From Pyropia haitanensis (taxonomy: Eukaryota > Rhodophyta > Bangiophyceae > Bangiales > Bangiaceae), in the NCBI GenBank assembly GCA_008729055.1, contig SDUX01000010.1, positions 3,239,090 through 3,303,089 on the forward strand: a stretch of DNA of 64,000 nt, written 5' to 3'. Positions 1-11,469 of the stretch are shown in pieces; position 1 is the first letter of the stretch; each line of letters opens with the position of its first letter. The translations under genes were made by a program, and so were the position numbers. The notes beneath the pieces were generated by a model. That model was not told the origin of the DNA. It made no database searches and was given only the letters and a program-made list of their open reading frames with translations.

Positions 1-11
1 CGACGCCGCCG

Positions 12-48
<37 letters not shown>

Positions 49-434
49 GGCCGCCGCCTTGGCCCGCCCGCCCCGCGCGGCCGCGCGGCGGCCGCCGCCG
101 TCCCGGCCCGGCCGCCCCGCCGACGCGGCGGCCGCCGCGGCGGCCTTGCGCTTGCGGCCGCCCGCGGCGGCCGCCGCGGGCGCCGCCGCGGGTGCCGCCG
201 CCGCCGGTGCCGCCGCGGGTGCCGCCGCGGCACCAGGAACCGCACCGGCGGCGGCGGTGGCGGCGGCGGCGGCGGCGGCGGTGGTGGTGGCGGTGATGGG
301 CGAGGGGGCGGGCGACGGCGGCGGCGGCCGCGGCTTTTTGGGCGCGCCCTGCTCCTCCACCAGGGGGGGGGGGGGGCGCCGCTCCCCGTGCGACGCCGCA
401 GCGGCGCCCACCGCCGCGGCCGCGGCGGCCGTCA

Positions 435-467
<33 letters not shown>

Positions 468-1348
468 GCGCAAACGGGACCGCCGGCAGCGCGGGCGACG
501 GGGTCCCCCCCGCCCCTCCCCCACCCCCCCCCGCCGCCCCCTGGCCGGCGCGGCCGACGGCCGCCAGCGCCGGGTCACCCAGCTCGGGCGACAGCGGCAG
601 CAGCGGCGAGATGGACGGCGGGCGCCACAGGTCCGCGTAGCGCCCCCCATCCCCCCCCCCCCCCCCCCCCCCCCCGCGGAGCGCGGCGGCCTCCCCGTCG
701 CCACCACCACCACCACCACCACCACCACCACCACCACCACCACCGCCACCACCACCACCGCCACCACCGCCGCCGCCGGCGCCCACCCCCAGCAGCGCCC
801 CGTCGTCGGCGGCGGTAAAGGTGACGGCAAACTGCGCCAGCTGCCGGTTCCACTCGTCCACCGCCGCGTCGGCGGCGGCCGCCGCCGCGTCGGGGGGGGG
901 CGCCGCGCCGCCGCTGGCGGCCGCCGCCCCGCCGCCGCCGCCACCGCCGCCGCCGCCGCCAGCCGCGACGGTGGCGCCGCCACCGCCGCCGGCGGTGGCG
1001 GCCGCCCCACCAGCGCGAGGCGGCACCCCCCCCCCCCCTCCCCCCCCTCGGGTACCCCCCCCCCAGGAGCATCCCCCCCCCCGGCCCGTCGGCAAACGCG
1101 GCGAGCGAGGCGCCGCCCCCCCCCACCCCCCCGTCCATGCCGAGCGCGTCGAGCCCCGCAAAGACGCTCGCCTCGGCCGCCGCCGCCGCGTCGGCCGCCC
1201 GCTGCGCCGCCGCCGCCGCCTCCGCCGCCGCCGCCGCCGCCGCCGCCGCGGTCGCGGCGGGCGCGCCGCCACCCGCGCCGCCGCCGCCGCCGCCACCCGC
1301 GCCGCCCGTGCCGTCGGTGACGGCGGCCGCGGCCGCCGCCGGCCGCGG

Positions 1349-1379
<31 letters not shown>

Positions 1380-1478
1380 CCGCCGCCGCCACCGCCGCTG
1401 CCCCCATCCCCTCCTCCGCCCCCAGCACCCCCACCACCGGCGTCGCCGCAGCCACCGCCGCCGCCGCCGCCGCCACAG

Positions 1479-1522
<44 letters not shown>

Positions 1523-1564
1523 GCCGTCGGGGACCGCGGTGCCGGTGGGGTGACGAGCGGCCAT
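1..1564 (-). CDS. Low-complexity nuclear-type protein, partial, runs off left edge
   Basis: Unrecognised protein read right to left from ATG at 1564 (MAARHPTGTAVPDG). Long Gly, Ala and Pro tracts alternate with ordinary sequence: EASVFAGLDALGMDGG near 1180-1120, DEWNRQLAQFAVTFTAADDG near 860-800, and YADLWRPPSISPLLPLSPEL near 640-580. Near 150 it has the basic cluster GGRKRK, a likely nuclear localisation signal, followed by GRPGRDGG, which recalls an AT-hook. The frame changes at C runs around 1026-1080 and 648-675, so run lengths are uncertain or short introns exist. Composition suggests a transcription regulator, but no DNA-binding domain is visible in the part present and the 3' end lies outside the window. 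The upstream in-frame Met at 1681 is less likely. Confidence 0.55.
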
Positions 1565-4500
1565 CCAACCGCGGGCCGCCGCCACGTCCCAGCGGCGGCC
1601 GTCCACGCGGGTACGTGCAGCGCCGGCGGGGCGGCGCTCACCATCCGCACGGCGCCCGCCGCGGCAGGCTGGGCTGGCCACCGCTGCCGCTACTCCCCGC
1701 CGCCGCAGACTGCCAGAGCGCCCGCCGGGCGTTGCCAGTCACGCCTCGCCGGACGAAAGAACAGTCGGGCAGACCGCCAGCCAGACCAGTGGACAGTCGG
1801 GACGACCGCCAGCCAACAGAGAAACGGGCCACCAGGGCGGTCACCAGGTGGCACCACGCCGCCTGCCGCGGTTCTGGTCACCCCCGCCGCCGTCGGCGCC
1901 CCATCCAGCGCGCCGCCCCCGCGTGTGCGCCGCCACGCCGGCCGGCCGCCCCGCCGCGCCGTCGCCCAGCCGCCGAGCCGCCCAGCGGCCCGCTCGCGCC
2001 GCCACCCCACGCCGCGCCGCCCGTGCGCGGCGTGTCCGCTACCGCGTCCCGGCAGCAGCGGCGCCTCACCCCCCTCCCCCCCCCCCCCCACCAACACAGC
2101 CCACGCCCAGACCGCCGCGGCGGCGGCCAGCGCACCACTGGCGGAAAAACGACGGTCGACGGCGCGCGGCGGCGGCTGCGTCGGCGTCGGCGGCAGCGGC
2201 GGCGGTGGCGGCAGCTGCCGTCCCCCCTCGCCGCCCCCCCGGTCCCGCCGCGCCTCGGCAGGGAAACGGGTGTGCGGTCCGGTAGGTGCCGGCAGCGGCG
2301 GCGCGAGGGGCAACACCGGCAGCGCGGGTGGCCTCGGCGTCCGCCGCGGCGGGGAGACACGCGCAGCGGCCCGCTACACGCCCCCGCCACCCGCCCGGCG
2401 CCACCCAACCCCTGGCCCAGCCCAGCCCAGCCCTGCCGCCGACCAGCCAGGACGCCACCGCCGTCACGCCCGTCGTCGCTGCAGCGCCCCCGCGGCGTCC
2501 CCGCCACCCCCACCGCGCCCCCCCCCACCCCCCACACCCCCCTCCCCCACCCTCTCACCGTCGCCGAGCGGCGCCGCCGATTTGGTCCCCGCCCGGCGCC
2601 CGACGGTACACGCCCCACACGCCTCCGCCACCCGCCACCACCGCCCACGGGCCGCCCGCGTGCCGCGAGCCGCGGTTGATTCAGCGGTTCGCCCGCCGAC
2701 CGTCGCGGCGACCACGGGCGGCGGCCGCCTGCGGCTGTGGGTGTTCCGCGACGGCCGCGCCTCTTGGCTCTCCCGCCCCTCCACAACAGCACCGCCGGCG
2801 TTGGAGTCTGTACGTGACGCTGACTGTTGGGCAGGCGTCGGACAATGTCCACCGTACACGTGGCATTTCCCCGAAATGTGTGGTGGGATGAGCTCCAAGG
2901 GGGGTGAGGTGGAAACGATGGTCCACTCGGCGCCGGTTGGTGGCCGTCGTTGGTGGGGCCGCTAGGCGCAGAGGCGGATTCGGCAGTGTTCCGCGGCGAC
3001 CCTTCCTCTCTCCACCGCCAATGGGCTCGTTGATGTGGTCGCCGCGGCCACCGGATTTGGGACAGGCATGCCACCCGCGCGGCGCGCACTGATGGACACG
3101 TACAAATTGCAGAACTTGAACGAGTACTGTATAAAGTACAAGTGTTGAAGGTCCGTTTGGGTTTGGGTTTGGGTAGCCGTCGTGTCGGTGTTTCTTCGGA
3201 TCGTCCGGTGGCTGGAACTGTCGCCGGGTTCCCGTGTGGAAGGGGCGCTCTCCGCGGTGCGTGCACCTGGCAGGTGGACGTCCCGCCGGCGGCGGCCGTG
3301 GTGGCGCGGTGCTGCCGGCGGAGGACCCCACACACACCCCGTCACACGTCATGGGAGTGGCCGTTGCTGGGGGATGGCTCGCAACAGACCGCACGACGAC
3401 GGCCGCCTGACAAGGGCGGAACCCTTCAACGGGGTGTCGCTCCCCTCCCGACGGTTGGGGTCTGCATCGCGCCCGCGTAGCTCGGGGGGGGCTCCGCGCC
3501 GATACGTGCACTCGCTGTGCGACGCCTGCAGCGGGGTACGGCGGTGGCTGTGGTGGTAGCGTCTGAAGGCGAGGTCGGAAGGCTCACAGGTGCGTAGCCA
3601 TGTGCGTTTGCAAAGCCCTACGGGCGCCTTAACGGCGGGGGGTGGGGGTGAATGCCTCTTGAGGGTGGATGGCGATGCCGTGGCGTGCAGGGCGGCGCCA
3701 GCGGTGGCCGTCGCCAACCTTGTCAGCCACCCGAGCCCAGGCGTGGACGCGGGGGAATCGGTCGGTGGCCGTGCGGTGGCAATCATCGCATACTGACCGT
3801 GGCGGTGGCTGTAGCGGTGGCAGTGACCGAGGCAGCGGGGTTCCCCGTGCTCCCCGACCCCTTGCGCTGTGTCAGCTGACGAGCACGACGCGGATGGGAT
3901 AACCGCCGCCCTCCCCCCCCCATGTCCCTCCCATCCCTTCCATCCCTTCCTCCCCTTCCCTCTCGCCCCCCCCTCTCCATGCCCTCGCGGACAACCATGT
4001 ATGCGGGTTGTCGCGACATCGTCCCACGAGGCGGGCGCCACGGCTGTTGCAAGGCGGGTAGGCTGACGGCGGCGGCCGCCAGACCCGGTCACCGCGGCAC
4101 CGCGTGTGCCCCGGCGACGTCGCGATGACCACGGCCAGCGGCCGGCCGCCCTCCGCCCGAGCACACGCCACGCGGCGGGAGGGGTGCCCCCGCCGCCGGC
4201 ACATGACCATGCCACCCATATTGAGCGCATCCCCCCCCGCGACGAGGAGCGTCCCAGATCCCTTCCAATGTGGAACCTCGCTGGGTCGCCAGGTGGTGCG
4301 AACAACCAGCCAGCAGCGTCCTTCCCAGCGTGGCCGTGCCGCACGAGCTGTTGTCCATCCTTTGAGCCGTCGAGGATGATGACGTGATGCGCTGGCCGCT
4401 GCAGCGGAAGACGCCTCCACTGACACGAGGATGGCCACTGGCGGCTGGCGTAGCCCCCATTCTCTACGGTCTGCATCCTCGTGCCTCACCCACTTGATGA

Positions 4501-5181
4501 CGTTGCATAAATAGCCCACCCTTCTGGTTCTCACCAATATCGACATGGCGAACACTTTCACCGATGAGGTGTCTGGTTGAGATGTGACAAGCGCGCCTCT
4601 GGTCGCGGCGACCGCCCCGCGATCCTCGAACGAGGAAAATCTCCCTATTTTAAGGATGACAGGGGGTTATGACACCGGGGCGGGTAGATTCGAGTGCGGA
4701 CTGTCTCCGACCGATGACGATGCATCCCTGTCATAGTCGCTCGCGCCGCGCCGTCAATGGCCCGCCCGCCAGCGCAGAGCAGGCAGTGCCGCCGCCAATC
4801 CGAGCGCCGCGCCCAGCGTGTTGCCACGCTATCCACACAGGGCGTCCGGTGTGCATGAACCGGGGCACCCTCTCCCCGCCCACCCGCCGCAGCGGTGTGG
4901 TGCGCGGACAATGTTTATGCCCTGGACTGCGCTGTGCGCCATCGCACGCTCTATAGCTGGGCGCCCGGGGCGCTCATAGAGCCGGCGCTGGGCGCGCCTG
5001 CGACGCGGCGACCGCCTCGCCCGTCGCTCGACGGTGCTGACCGTCGTTCGCCCCCCCCCCCCCTGCTTCCCCACCTCCTCTCTCCTCCTCCCCCACCCTG
5101 TCCGCCCCCCCGCTCTCGCCGGCGCCCCATCCACACCTACCCCCCCCCCTCCTCAGCCTTCCCCGCTCGCGTCTCACCCAC
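1565..5181. other. Intergenic stretch without a supportable gene
   Basis: GC-rich up to about 2680 and more mixed after that. Open frames here are Arg/Pro/Gly/Ala shadows with no recognisable domain. Contents worth noting: a TATAAA at 3130-3135, three GTTTGG units at 3155-3172, a C/T-rich stretch at 3905-3985, and CTATAG at about 4950, some 230 bp before the RING gene. The sequence upstream of 1564 must hold the promoter of the left-edge gene. Confidence 0.5.
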
Positions 5182-6199
5182 ATGCGCGCCCCCCCAATGG
5201 CGGTGCGGGCGTCCATCCCCCCCCCCCCCCCCCCTCCTTTCCCCACTGCCCCCTTCCGCATGGGCGTGCCCTTTGCCGTCGCCGCCGCGACGCGCCACCC
5301 CCGCCGTGACGGCAACGACACGCCGGCGGGCGGGCGTCCGGGGGGGGGGCGCGCCCTGCGCCACCCGCCGCCCGGGCTTGGCGGCGGGGGAGACGATGGG
5401 GGCGGTGGGGACGGCTGGGGCGACCTATGGGGTGACCACAGCGGCGGTGGCGGCTGCAGCTGGGGTGACAGCGGCAGCGGTGGCGACGGCAACGACGGCG
5501 ACGGCAGCAGCTGGGGGGACAGCAGTGCCAGCTGGGATGACATTGGCGGCGGCGGCGTCACGATCACCGCCGCCACCGCCGGCGGGGAGCGCCCGCCCCT
5601 GCCACCGGCGGTGGCCGCCCGGGCGCCCGCCGCCGCCGCCGCTGCCGCCGCCGCCGCCGCCGTCGCGGCCGCCGTCTATGACGGCCGCGGCAGCCACAGT
5701 GGCAGCGAGTGCGACCCGGCCGACGCCCCGCCCGCCGCTGCCACCGCCGCCGCCACCGACGCGGAGTTGGCGGCGGCGGCGGCGGCGGCGGCAGCGGCCG
5801 ACGAGGCGGCCGTCGCGGAGGCGTGGGGGTTGGCGCTCGACGCGGTGTCGGAAGCGGACGAGGTGGAGGCCGCGGACCTGGCCGCCAACCTGACCGCCGT
5901 TGCTGCCGCAGAGGCGGCAACCGCGACGGTCAGAGCGGCGGCGGCGGCGGCCGACGACGGGACCGCCGCGGCGGCCGCCGCCGTCGGCTGCGACGCGAAG
6001 GCGGCAACGAACGGGGGGTACGGGTGGTTGCCGCCGGCAGCGCGGCGGGCGGACGATGCGGGCCCCTCTGCAGCCGCCGTGACGGCAGCGGCCGCCGACG
6101 TTTCGGCCACGGCCGTCGGGGACACCCGCCCGGCGGCTGGCCACGCCAACGCGGCTGCCGTCTGGGAAACCCCGCCGGCACACGCCACCGCCGCCACCG

Positions 6200-6230
<31 letters not shown>

Positions 6231-6537
6231 CACCCTGGGCGACTGTGCCATCTGCCTCGAGCCGTTACGACCGCTCCCCGCGCCGCCGCCGGCCACGTCG
6301 CGCGGGCCGGCGACGGCCCGCGCGACGGCGGCAGCGGCGGCGGCGGCAGCGGCGGCGGCGGCAACGGCGACGGCGGCTGGCACCCCCCCGCTCCCCCCCC
6401 CCCAGAACCTCGTCGCGCTGCCGTGCATGCACGTCTTTCACCGCGCATGCGCGGCGGCGGCGGCGGCGCACTGCCCTGCGTGCCCGCTGTGCCGGCAGGC
6501 GGTCGGGCCCCGCGGGTGGCCGCTGCATCGTGTGTAG
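5182..6537 (+). CDS. RING-H2 zinc finger protein, probable E3 ubiquitin ligase
   Basis: The C-terminus carries a complete RING-H2 finger: CAICLEPL, then after an Ala-rich insert LPCMHVFHRAC, then HCPACPLCRQ, fitting C-x2-C, C-x-H-x2-H-x2-C and C-x2-C. Such fingers bind two zinc ions and recruit an E2 ubiquitin-conjugating enzyme, so an E3 ligase role is expected; the substrate is unknown. The rest is low complexity: a Gly/Asp/Ser/Trp repeat (WGD repeated, about 5415-5540) and long Ala tracts. No membrane segment is obvious. The loop between the first and second zinc-ligand pairs is longer than usual because of the Ala-rich insert. ATG at 5182 gives 451 aa; ATG at 5260, after the Pro run, is an equally good start. 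No intron is needed. Confidence 0.8.
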
Positions 6538-7188
6538 CGGACGCGCTGGGTTGGGGGGGGGTGGAGTGTCCGACGGGTGGGGGGGGGGGGGGCGCGTCGT
6601 CGTCGGCACCCGACCCTGCCGTCGGCCGTGCGCTTCCGCTTCTAGCCCGTGCGGAGAGGGGGGATCGGCCACGCGCCGGCAGGGAAGGACCGCAATCAAG
6701 GACCGCAATCAAGGACCGCAATCATCGATGAAGTAGTGTCGCCTCCGCGGCGGGCCTCTTTGTGTTCGTTTGGAGTTGTTTTGTGCTTCGCGGTGGACCC
6801 GCCGCGTCCCTTTTGTCCACGGCCGCGCAGGATTGCATCACAATTCGAACGATCGACCAGGCCAATACATGAGTAAGTAGAACTGTCACGTAATTAAAAA
6901 GCTCTCGTGCGAAGCCGATCTCGGGGTGTGTGAGGGCTACTACTTGTTCCAAGTGACCACCGTGCTGGACGGTCGGTCCCTCCACTCCGCGTGGGGCGGG
7001 GTCGGTCGCGGCTCCACGCACGGCCAGAGCCTCTTTCACTGTGCTTCCTCCCACCGCCAGAGTCAGAGCCAGTGTCGTTCTTGTGCAGCTGCCACCTCCC
7101 CCACCCGAGGTTCTTCTTCCCCTTTGGCCCCCTGTCGTCTGTTTCCGGCCTTCCTGCCCGTTGTTGTAGCATCTGGTTGCGCGCCACG
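6538..7188. other. Intergenic region between RING gene and ClpR, with a 13-bp triple repeat
   Basis: Holds three perfect tandem copies of AAGGACCGCAATC (6685-6723) after the RING stop codon. A less GC-rich stretch follows at 6830-6910 with GGCCAATAC (a CCAAT-type box at about 6860), which is a plausible promoter for ClpR. Confidence 0.45.
6685..6723 (+). repeat. Three tandem 13-bp repeats
   Basis: AAGGACCGCAATC occurs three times in a row at 6685-6697, 6698-6710 and 6711-6723, all identical, in the 3' flank of the RING gene. No function can be assigned. Confidence 0.9.
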
Positions 7189-8208
7189 ATGGCGTTTATC
7201 GCGCCTTTTGTGGCGGGCCGATCGCTGTCCACGGCGGCCGCCGTGTCGGCGGCGCCCTCCCCCCTGTCGTCGGCGGCCCAGCGGCGTGGGGCCGCCCCGC
7301 CGGTGGTCTCGCGTCGCGCGGCAGCCGCATCGGTGCGCATGATGAACCAGGCGGGTTCGGGGGCGGGCAACTATGACGGCGTCCGGCTGGGCCCCCCCCC
7401 GGATTTGCCGTCGCTGCTGCTGCACAACCGGATCATCTACCTGGGCATGCCCCTCGTGGCGGCTGTCACTGAGCTGATCATTGCCGAGTTCTTGTACCTG
7501 CAGTACGAGGATGCGGAGAAGCCCATTACGCTGTACATCAATTCTACTGGTACGTTGGGAGGTGCTTGTGTGCCTGTGTCGCGGGGTGTTGCTGTGTGTT
7601 GTGTGTTTTTGGCTCGAGCTGCATCGGCGCGTACGTTGCGCTTGCCAGTACCTCGGGCCTAGTCCTGACCGGATGGTTTGTGCGTCGTCGCTATGGTTGC
7701 GTGTTACTCTGGCTGCGCCCCGTGCTGCTGCGTTTCCTATTTGCTCTTCGTAGGGACGTCCTCGCCCGACGGCCAGAACGTGGGCTTTGAGACGGAGGCC
7801 TTTGCCATTGCGGACACGATGGCGTATGTGAAGCCCCCCGTGCACACCATCTGCGTTGGGCAGGCGTTTGGCATGGCCGCCATGCTGCTGGCGTCTGGGG
7901 AGAAGGGCCACCGGTCTGCGCTGCCCAACTCGACCATCATGCTGCACCAGCCGCGCGGGAGTGCGCGTGGCCAGGCCGCGGACATTGCCATCAAGGCTCG
8001 GGAGGTGCTGCACAACCGGAAGCAGGCGTTCCAGATCATGGCGGACGCGTCTGGCCAGCCGCTGGAACAGGTGGAGGCCGACGCCAACCGGACCAAGTAC
8101 TTGTCCCCGGAGGAGGCCAAGGAGTATGGCCTGATTGATAAGGTGCTCTCGAGCGAGAAGGACCTGCCGTCCAAGGCGCCGTCGTTCCTGTCGGCCCTTG
8201 ACAAGTAG
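7189..8208 (+). CDS. clpR: ClpR-type non-catalytic subunit of the plastid Clp protease core
   Basis: Two exons, 7189-7549 and 7754-8208, joined by a GT-AG intron (donor GTACGTTG, acceptor CTTCGTAG), give 271 aa. The first 45-50 residues are rich in Ala, Ser and Arg, as in a plastid transit peptide. The ClpP fold follows: NRIIYLG, ITLYINSTG, then ADTMAYVKPPVHTICVGQ, then IMLHQPRGSARGQA and the C-terminal SPEEAKEYGLIDKVL. In ClpP the nucleophilic Ser lies in GQAASMG; here the segment is GQAFGMA, with Gly in its place. The catalytic Asp position also appears to be Thr (ANRTKYL), while the His in MLHQP remains. This marks a ClpR subunit, which builds the ring without cutting. It resembles the ClpR2/R4 class more than bacterial ClpP; the exact class is not settled. 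The gene converges on the lysyl-tRNA synthetase gene. Confidence 0.9.
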
Positions 8209-8597
8209 GCCGTGGAGGGGTGGCGAGGCATGGGCACGAGCTGTGGGGGTATTGATTTGCACTCATCGGTTCTATGCTTGCCTGTTCCCGTGACTCGGCG
8301 GGTGACGTTTCTATGAGGGGGTGTATTTTCAGAAAATGGCGGGTACGAACGACCATGGCAGCGCCGTCGTCGGCTGAAGCGGCATCCGCGCCAGGGGCTG
8401 GTGTTCGGGCAGCCTCCCTGCCGGGCTCGCACGGCCGCGTGTTCCACGTGCAGACTTCTCTCTCTGCCTCTGGATGGCACAGTCAATGACGTAGCGTACC
8501 CAACCTCAGCCGCCGCCGCTGCAGCCACCGCCCTGGTCGCTGCCATGCGACAAGTCTCAGCAGACATCAAACACAAAAGTCTCCCACTCCCCCCCCC
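8209..8597. other. Convergent 3' intergenic region
   Basis: Spacer between the stop codons of ClpR and lysyl-tRNA synthetase. It must carry both polyadenylation regions. No gene, repeat or RNA structure stands out. Confidence 0.5.
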
Positions 8598-10739
8598 CTA
8601 CTGGGTTTCTCTAATCGGGGCCGCGGCAGCCTCCCCCTCCCCGGGTGCCACGGGGCCAGCGCCCGCCGCGACGGCAGGTGACTCCCCCCTCTGCGGGGGA
8701 TCTACCCCCTCCCCCACCGACAGCGTGCTCCCCACCGACAGCGTGCTCGCCACCGCCGACGTGACCGCCGCGACCGAGGCGGACAGCCCCGTCGCGGCGT
8801 CGCCGAGTGCGCCCGCCAGCCCCCCCCCCGCTGACGCGGCCTCCGCGCCCGTCGGCTTGAGCGCCGGGAAGAGCAGCACCTCCTTGATGCTCACGTGATC
8901 GGTGAGCAGCATGATCAGGCGGTCAATGCCGAGCCCCCAGCCGGCCGTCGGCGGGAGCCCATACTCGAGTGCCGTACAAAACGCCTCGTCGTGGACCATC
9001 GCCTCGTCGTCGCCCGCGTCGCCGTCGGCGGCGGCCACGCGGAAGCGCGACCGCTGCACCGCGGGGTCGTTGAGCTCGGTGTACGCGTTGGCCAGCTCCC
9101 GGCCATTGACAAACAGCTCAAAGCGCTCGGTCAGGCCCGGCCGGGAGCGGTGGCCCTTGGCGAGCGGCGACATCAGCACCGGGTGGTCGCAGAGGAAGGT
9201 CGGCTGGATGCAGTCCACCTCGACAAAGTCCCCGACCAGCTTGTCCAGCAGCCGCGCCGCCGTCCGCGGCGGCGCGCACTCGACATTGTGCTTGACGCAC
9301 AGCGCGTCGAGGGCGGTGACCGCTTCGGGGGACGCCAAGTCCGCCGGCAGCGTCACCCCGAGCTTGGCCTCGAGCGTGGACACCATCGACAGCCGCGGGT
9401 AGGGGGCGGTGAAATCAATCTCCAGCGCCCGCCCAGGCGTCCGCTCCCCCGTCGCCGGGTCCGTCACCCACTCCCCGTCCGGGTGGTACACAATCTTGGG
9501 GGACCCCCCCGTGACGGACCGAACGAGGTGCTCCAGCAGCCGCTCCGTAAACGCCATCAGGTCGTTGTAGTCCCAGTAGGCGGCGTAAAACTCGCACGCA
9601 GTAAACTCGGGGTTGTGCGTCAGGTCCACCCCCTCGTTGCGGAAGTTGCGGCCAATCTCGTACACCCGATCCAGGCCGCCCACGACCAGCTGCTTGAGGT
9701 ACAGCTCGGGCGCCACGCGCATGTACATCCGCACGTTAAGGTCATTGTGGTGGGTGATAAACGGCTTGGCCGTCGCCCCCCCCGGGAGCGTGGTCATCAT
9801 CGGGGTCTCCACCTCGAGGAAGCCCTCGTCGTCCATGTAGCGGCGGAGGCTCGCAATCACCCGCGAGCGCGTCACAAACGTCGACCGCGACCGCGCCGAC
9901 AGGATGAGGTCCACGTACCGCTGGCGGTAGCGCGTCTCCGAGTCCTTGAGCGGGAACCGTGCCGACGGCAGCATGTGCAGGCACGGCGACAGCAGCGTCA
10001 CGGTGCCGGGGAAGAGGGACAGCTCCCCCTTGCGGGTCTTGCCGGGGAAGCCCGCCACGCCGATAATGTCCCCCCGCCGCAGCTGCGCGTGGACTGCCGC
10101 AAACGGCAGCGCGGGCGGGCTCGCCGAGCCGTCGGCCGCGGCCTGTGGCGGGGCGGGCTCCCACGCCGCCGCCGACGCCATCACCTGCACCTTGACACCG
10201 TCCGCAACGAGGTCGTAAAAGACCAGCTTGGCCGACGACGCCCGCTTGGACACCACCCGCCCGGCGGCGGCCACCCGGTCCTCCGCCCGGCGCTCCCCGT
10301 CGGCCAGCCCCCCGTACGCGGCGATCATCGCGGGCAGGGTGGTGGTGGCCGTAAACTTGTGCGGGTACACCACCCGGCCGGTGGCGCCCATGGCAGCCAC
10401 CGCCCGCTTGCGCGACGCGAGGTACTGGCTCGGGTCCATCGCCGCGTCGTCCTCCTCTGCCGCCGCCGCGCCGCCGGCGGCGCCATCCGCGGCGCCGCCC
10501 CCACTGGTCGACGCACCATTGCCGCCGCTGCCGCTACCGGCAGCCGCGGCGGCGGCGGCACGGGCGGCCTCCTTCGCCGCCCGCTCCGCGGCAACGCGCT
10601 CCGCCTTGGCCCGCCGCTTCAGCTCGTTCTTGCTCAGTGGGGCGACCGCCGCCGGCGCGTCGCCGGCGGGAGCGGCGGCGGCCGCGGCGGCAGCCGCTGC
10701 CGCTGCGTCAGCCGCGGGTGCGGGCGGCGGGTCCACCAT
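8598..10739 (-). CDS. KARS: Lysyl-tRNA synthetase, class II, eukaryotic type
   Basis: Attaches lysine to tRNA-Lys in protein synthesis. From ATG at 10739 the protein has 713 aa. Order: a Lys/Arg/Ala-rich helical N-terminal extension ([18 protein letters not shown], about residues 37-54) typical of eukaryotic enzymes; an OB-fold anticodon-binding domain (about 155-260); then the class II catalytic core, with [11 protein letters not shown] (270-280), motif 2 at [19 protein letters not shown] (362-380) and motif 3 at [13 protein letters not shown] near the C-terminus. The tail after [10 protein letters not shown] is Ala/Gly/Ser-rich and contains a tandem STLSVG duplication from a DNA repeat near 8715-8750. 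No intron or frame break. An in-frame 62-codon upstream extension has no ATG, only GTG at 10925, so the cytosolic start at 10739 is chosen. Divergent from CLP1. Confidence 0.96.
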   Translation of the reverse strand: MVDPPPAPAADAAAAAAAAAAAAPAGDAPAAVAPLSKNELKRRAKAERVAAERAAKEAARAAAAAAAGSGSGGNGASTSGGGAADGAAGGAAAAEEDDAAMDPSQYLASRKRAVAAMGATGRVVYPHKFTATTTLPAMIAAYGGLADGERRAEDRVAAAGRVVSKRASSAKLVFYDLVADGVKVQVMASAAAWEPAPPQAAADGSASPPALPFAAVHAQLRRGDIIGVAGFPGKTRKGELSLFPGTVTLLSPCLHMLPSARFPLKDSETRYRQRYVDLILSARSRSTFVTRSRVIASLRRYMDDEGFLEVETPMMTTLPGGATAKPFITHHNDLNVRMYMRVAPELYLKQLVVGGLDRVYEIGRNFRNEGVDLTHNPEFTACEFYAAYWDYNDLMAFTERLLEHLVRSVTGGSPKIVYHPDGEWVTDPATGERTPGRALEIDFTAPYPRLSMVSTLEAKLGVTLPADLASPEAVTALDALCVKHNVECAPPRTAARLLDKLVGDFVEVDCIQPTFLCDHPVLMSPLAKGHRSRPGLTERFELFVNGRELANAYTELNDPAVQRSRFRVAAADGDAGDDEAMVHDEAFCTALEYGLPPTAGWGLGIDRLIMLLTDHVSIKEVLLFPALKPTGAEAASAGGGLAGALGDAATGLSASVAAVTSAVASTLSVGSTLSVGEGVDPPQRGESPAVAAGAGPVAPGEGEAAAAPIRETQ

Positions 10740-11469
10740 GGCGGGGACGCGGCGCAAGGCCGCAAAGGACCAGGGTGGCAGCGCCAGGCGGAGCAGAGAC
10801 CAGTGTAGACGACGGGATTGTGCTGGTCGCCGGCGGCGGTGGGCAGGCGGTTTGCCTACGGCCGGCGCTGGGGTACGGCTCTCACCGCGGGGCGCGCTCG
10901 TGGCAGCAGCGATGGCAGTGACCACGGTCGACGTCGGCGCACGTCAGCCCCAAATTGCAATCATCCCAGTCGATTGCACTGGGTATTGTTCGATCGGATC
11001 GATGTCCACGTGGCCACTGGCCTCTTGATCCGCGGCGCGGCACCGCGGTGGCCGTCCCCTTCGTCCCGCGCTTTGCCGCCTGCGGGGCGCGGCCGCCCTG
11101 GCACCGCCGTCCCTTGCCTCCCCGCCCGCCACCTCCTTGCCCCATTGACTCGTTTCTGCTCCATAGACCGTCCCCCCTGCCTCCCCCCTCTTCACCCTTG
11201 CCATCTTTGACTCGTTCTTCCGCCGTAGACGTCCTCACCTGCCTGCCCCCTCCTCCACACACACCCCGGCGTTCCGCTCTTTCGCTTCACGACTGCGCCG
11301 CGGCCGCCCCGGCCCTCGCGCCGCTGCCACGACCGCTCACGCCGCCCACCCCCCCCCCCTCATCCCCCAGGCGTCGCCCCCATGAGCTCCTTTGCCGACG
11401 CGGGGGCCCTCCCCCGGCCATCGGCCCCCCCCCGCCCCCCCCCCCCCCCCCGACGGCCCCCCCACCCCC
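10740..11469. other. Divergent promoter region of KARS and CLP1
   Basis: Contains the in-frame upstream extension of KARS to 10925. A less GC-rich stretch at 10950-11000 holds an ATTGCA/TGCAAT inverted pair, and pyrimidine-rich sequence lies at 11130-11380. A possible alternative ATG for CLP1 lies at 11382 (MSSFADAGALPRPS); it would join the CLP1 frame through the C run at 11440-11455. Confidence 0.4.

Noticed and set aside
697..770. Poly-His or poly-Thr protein tract as a meaningful domain
   Set aside because: The CCACCA repeat reads as Gly in the supported minus-strand frame; His and Thr readings belong to shadow frames.
1690..2316. Minus-strand frame with a hydrophobic stretch (ALAAAAAVWAWAVLVGG)
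   Set aside because: No family match, Arg/Gly-rich elsewhere, and overlapping frames on both strands look equally good.
388..2965. Plus-strand frames of 200-700 codons rich in Arg, Pro and Ala
   Set aside because: They are mirror images of the minus-strand gene or of GC repeats, without domains or balanced composition.
6685..6723. CRISPR-like array
   Set aside because: Units are 13 bp, directly adjacent, without spacers; simple tandem repeat in a eukaryotic genome.
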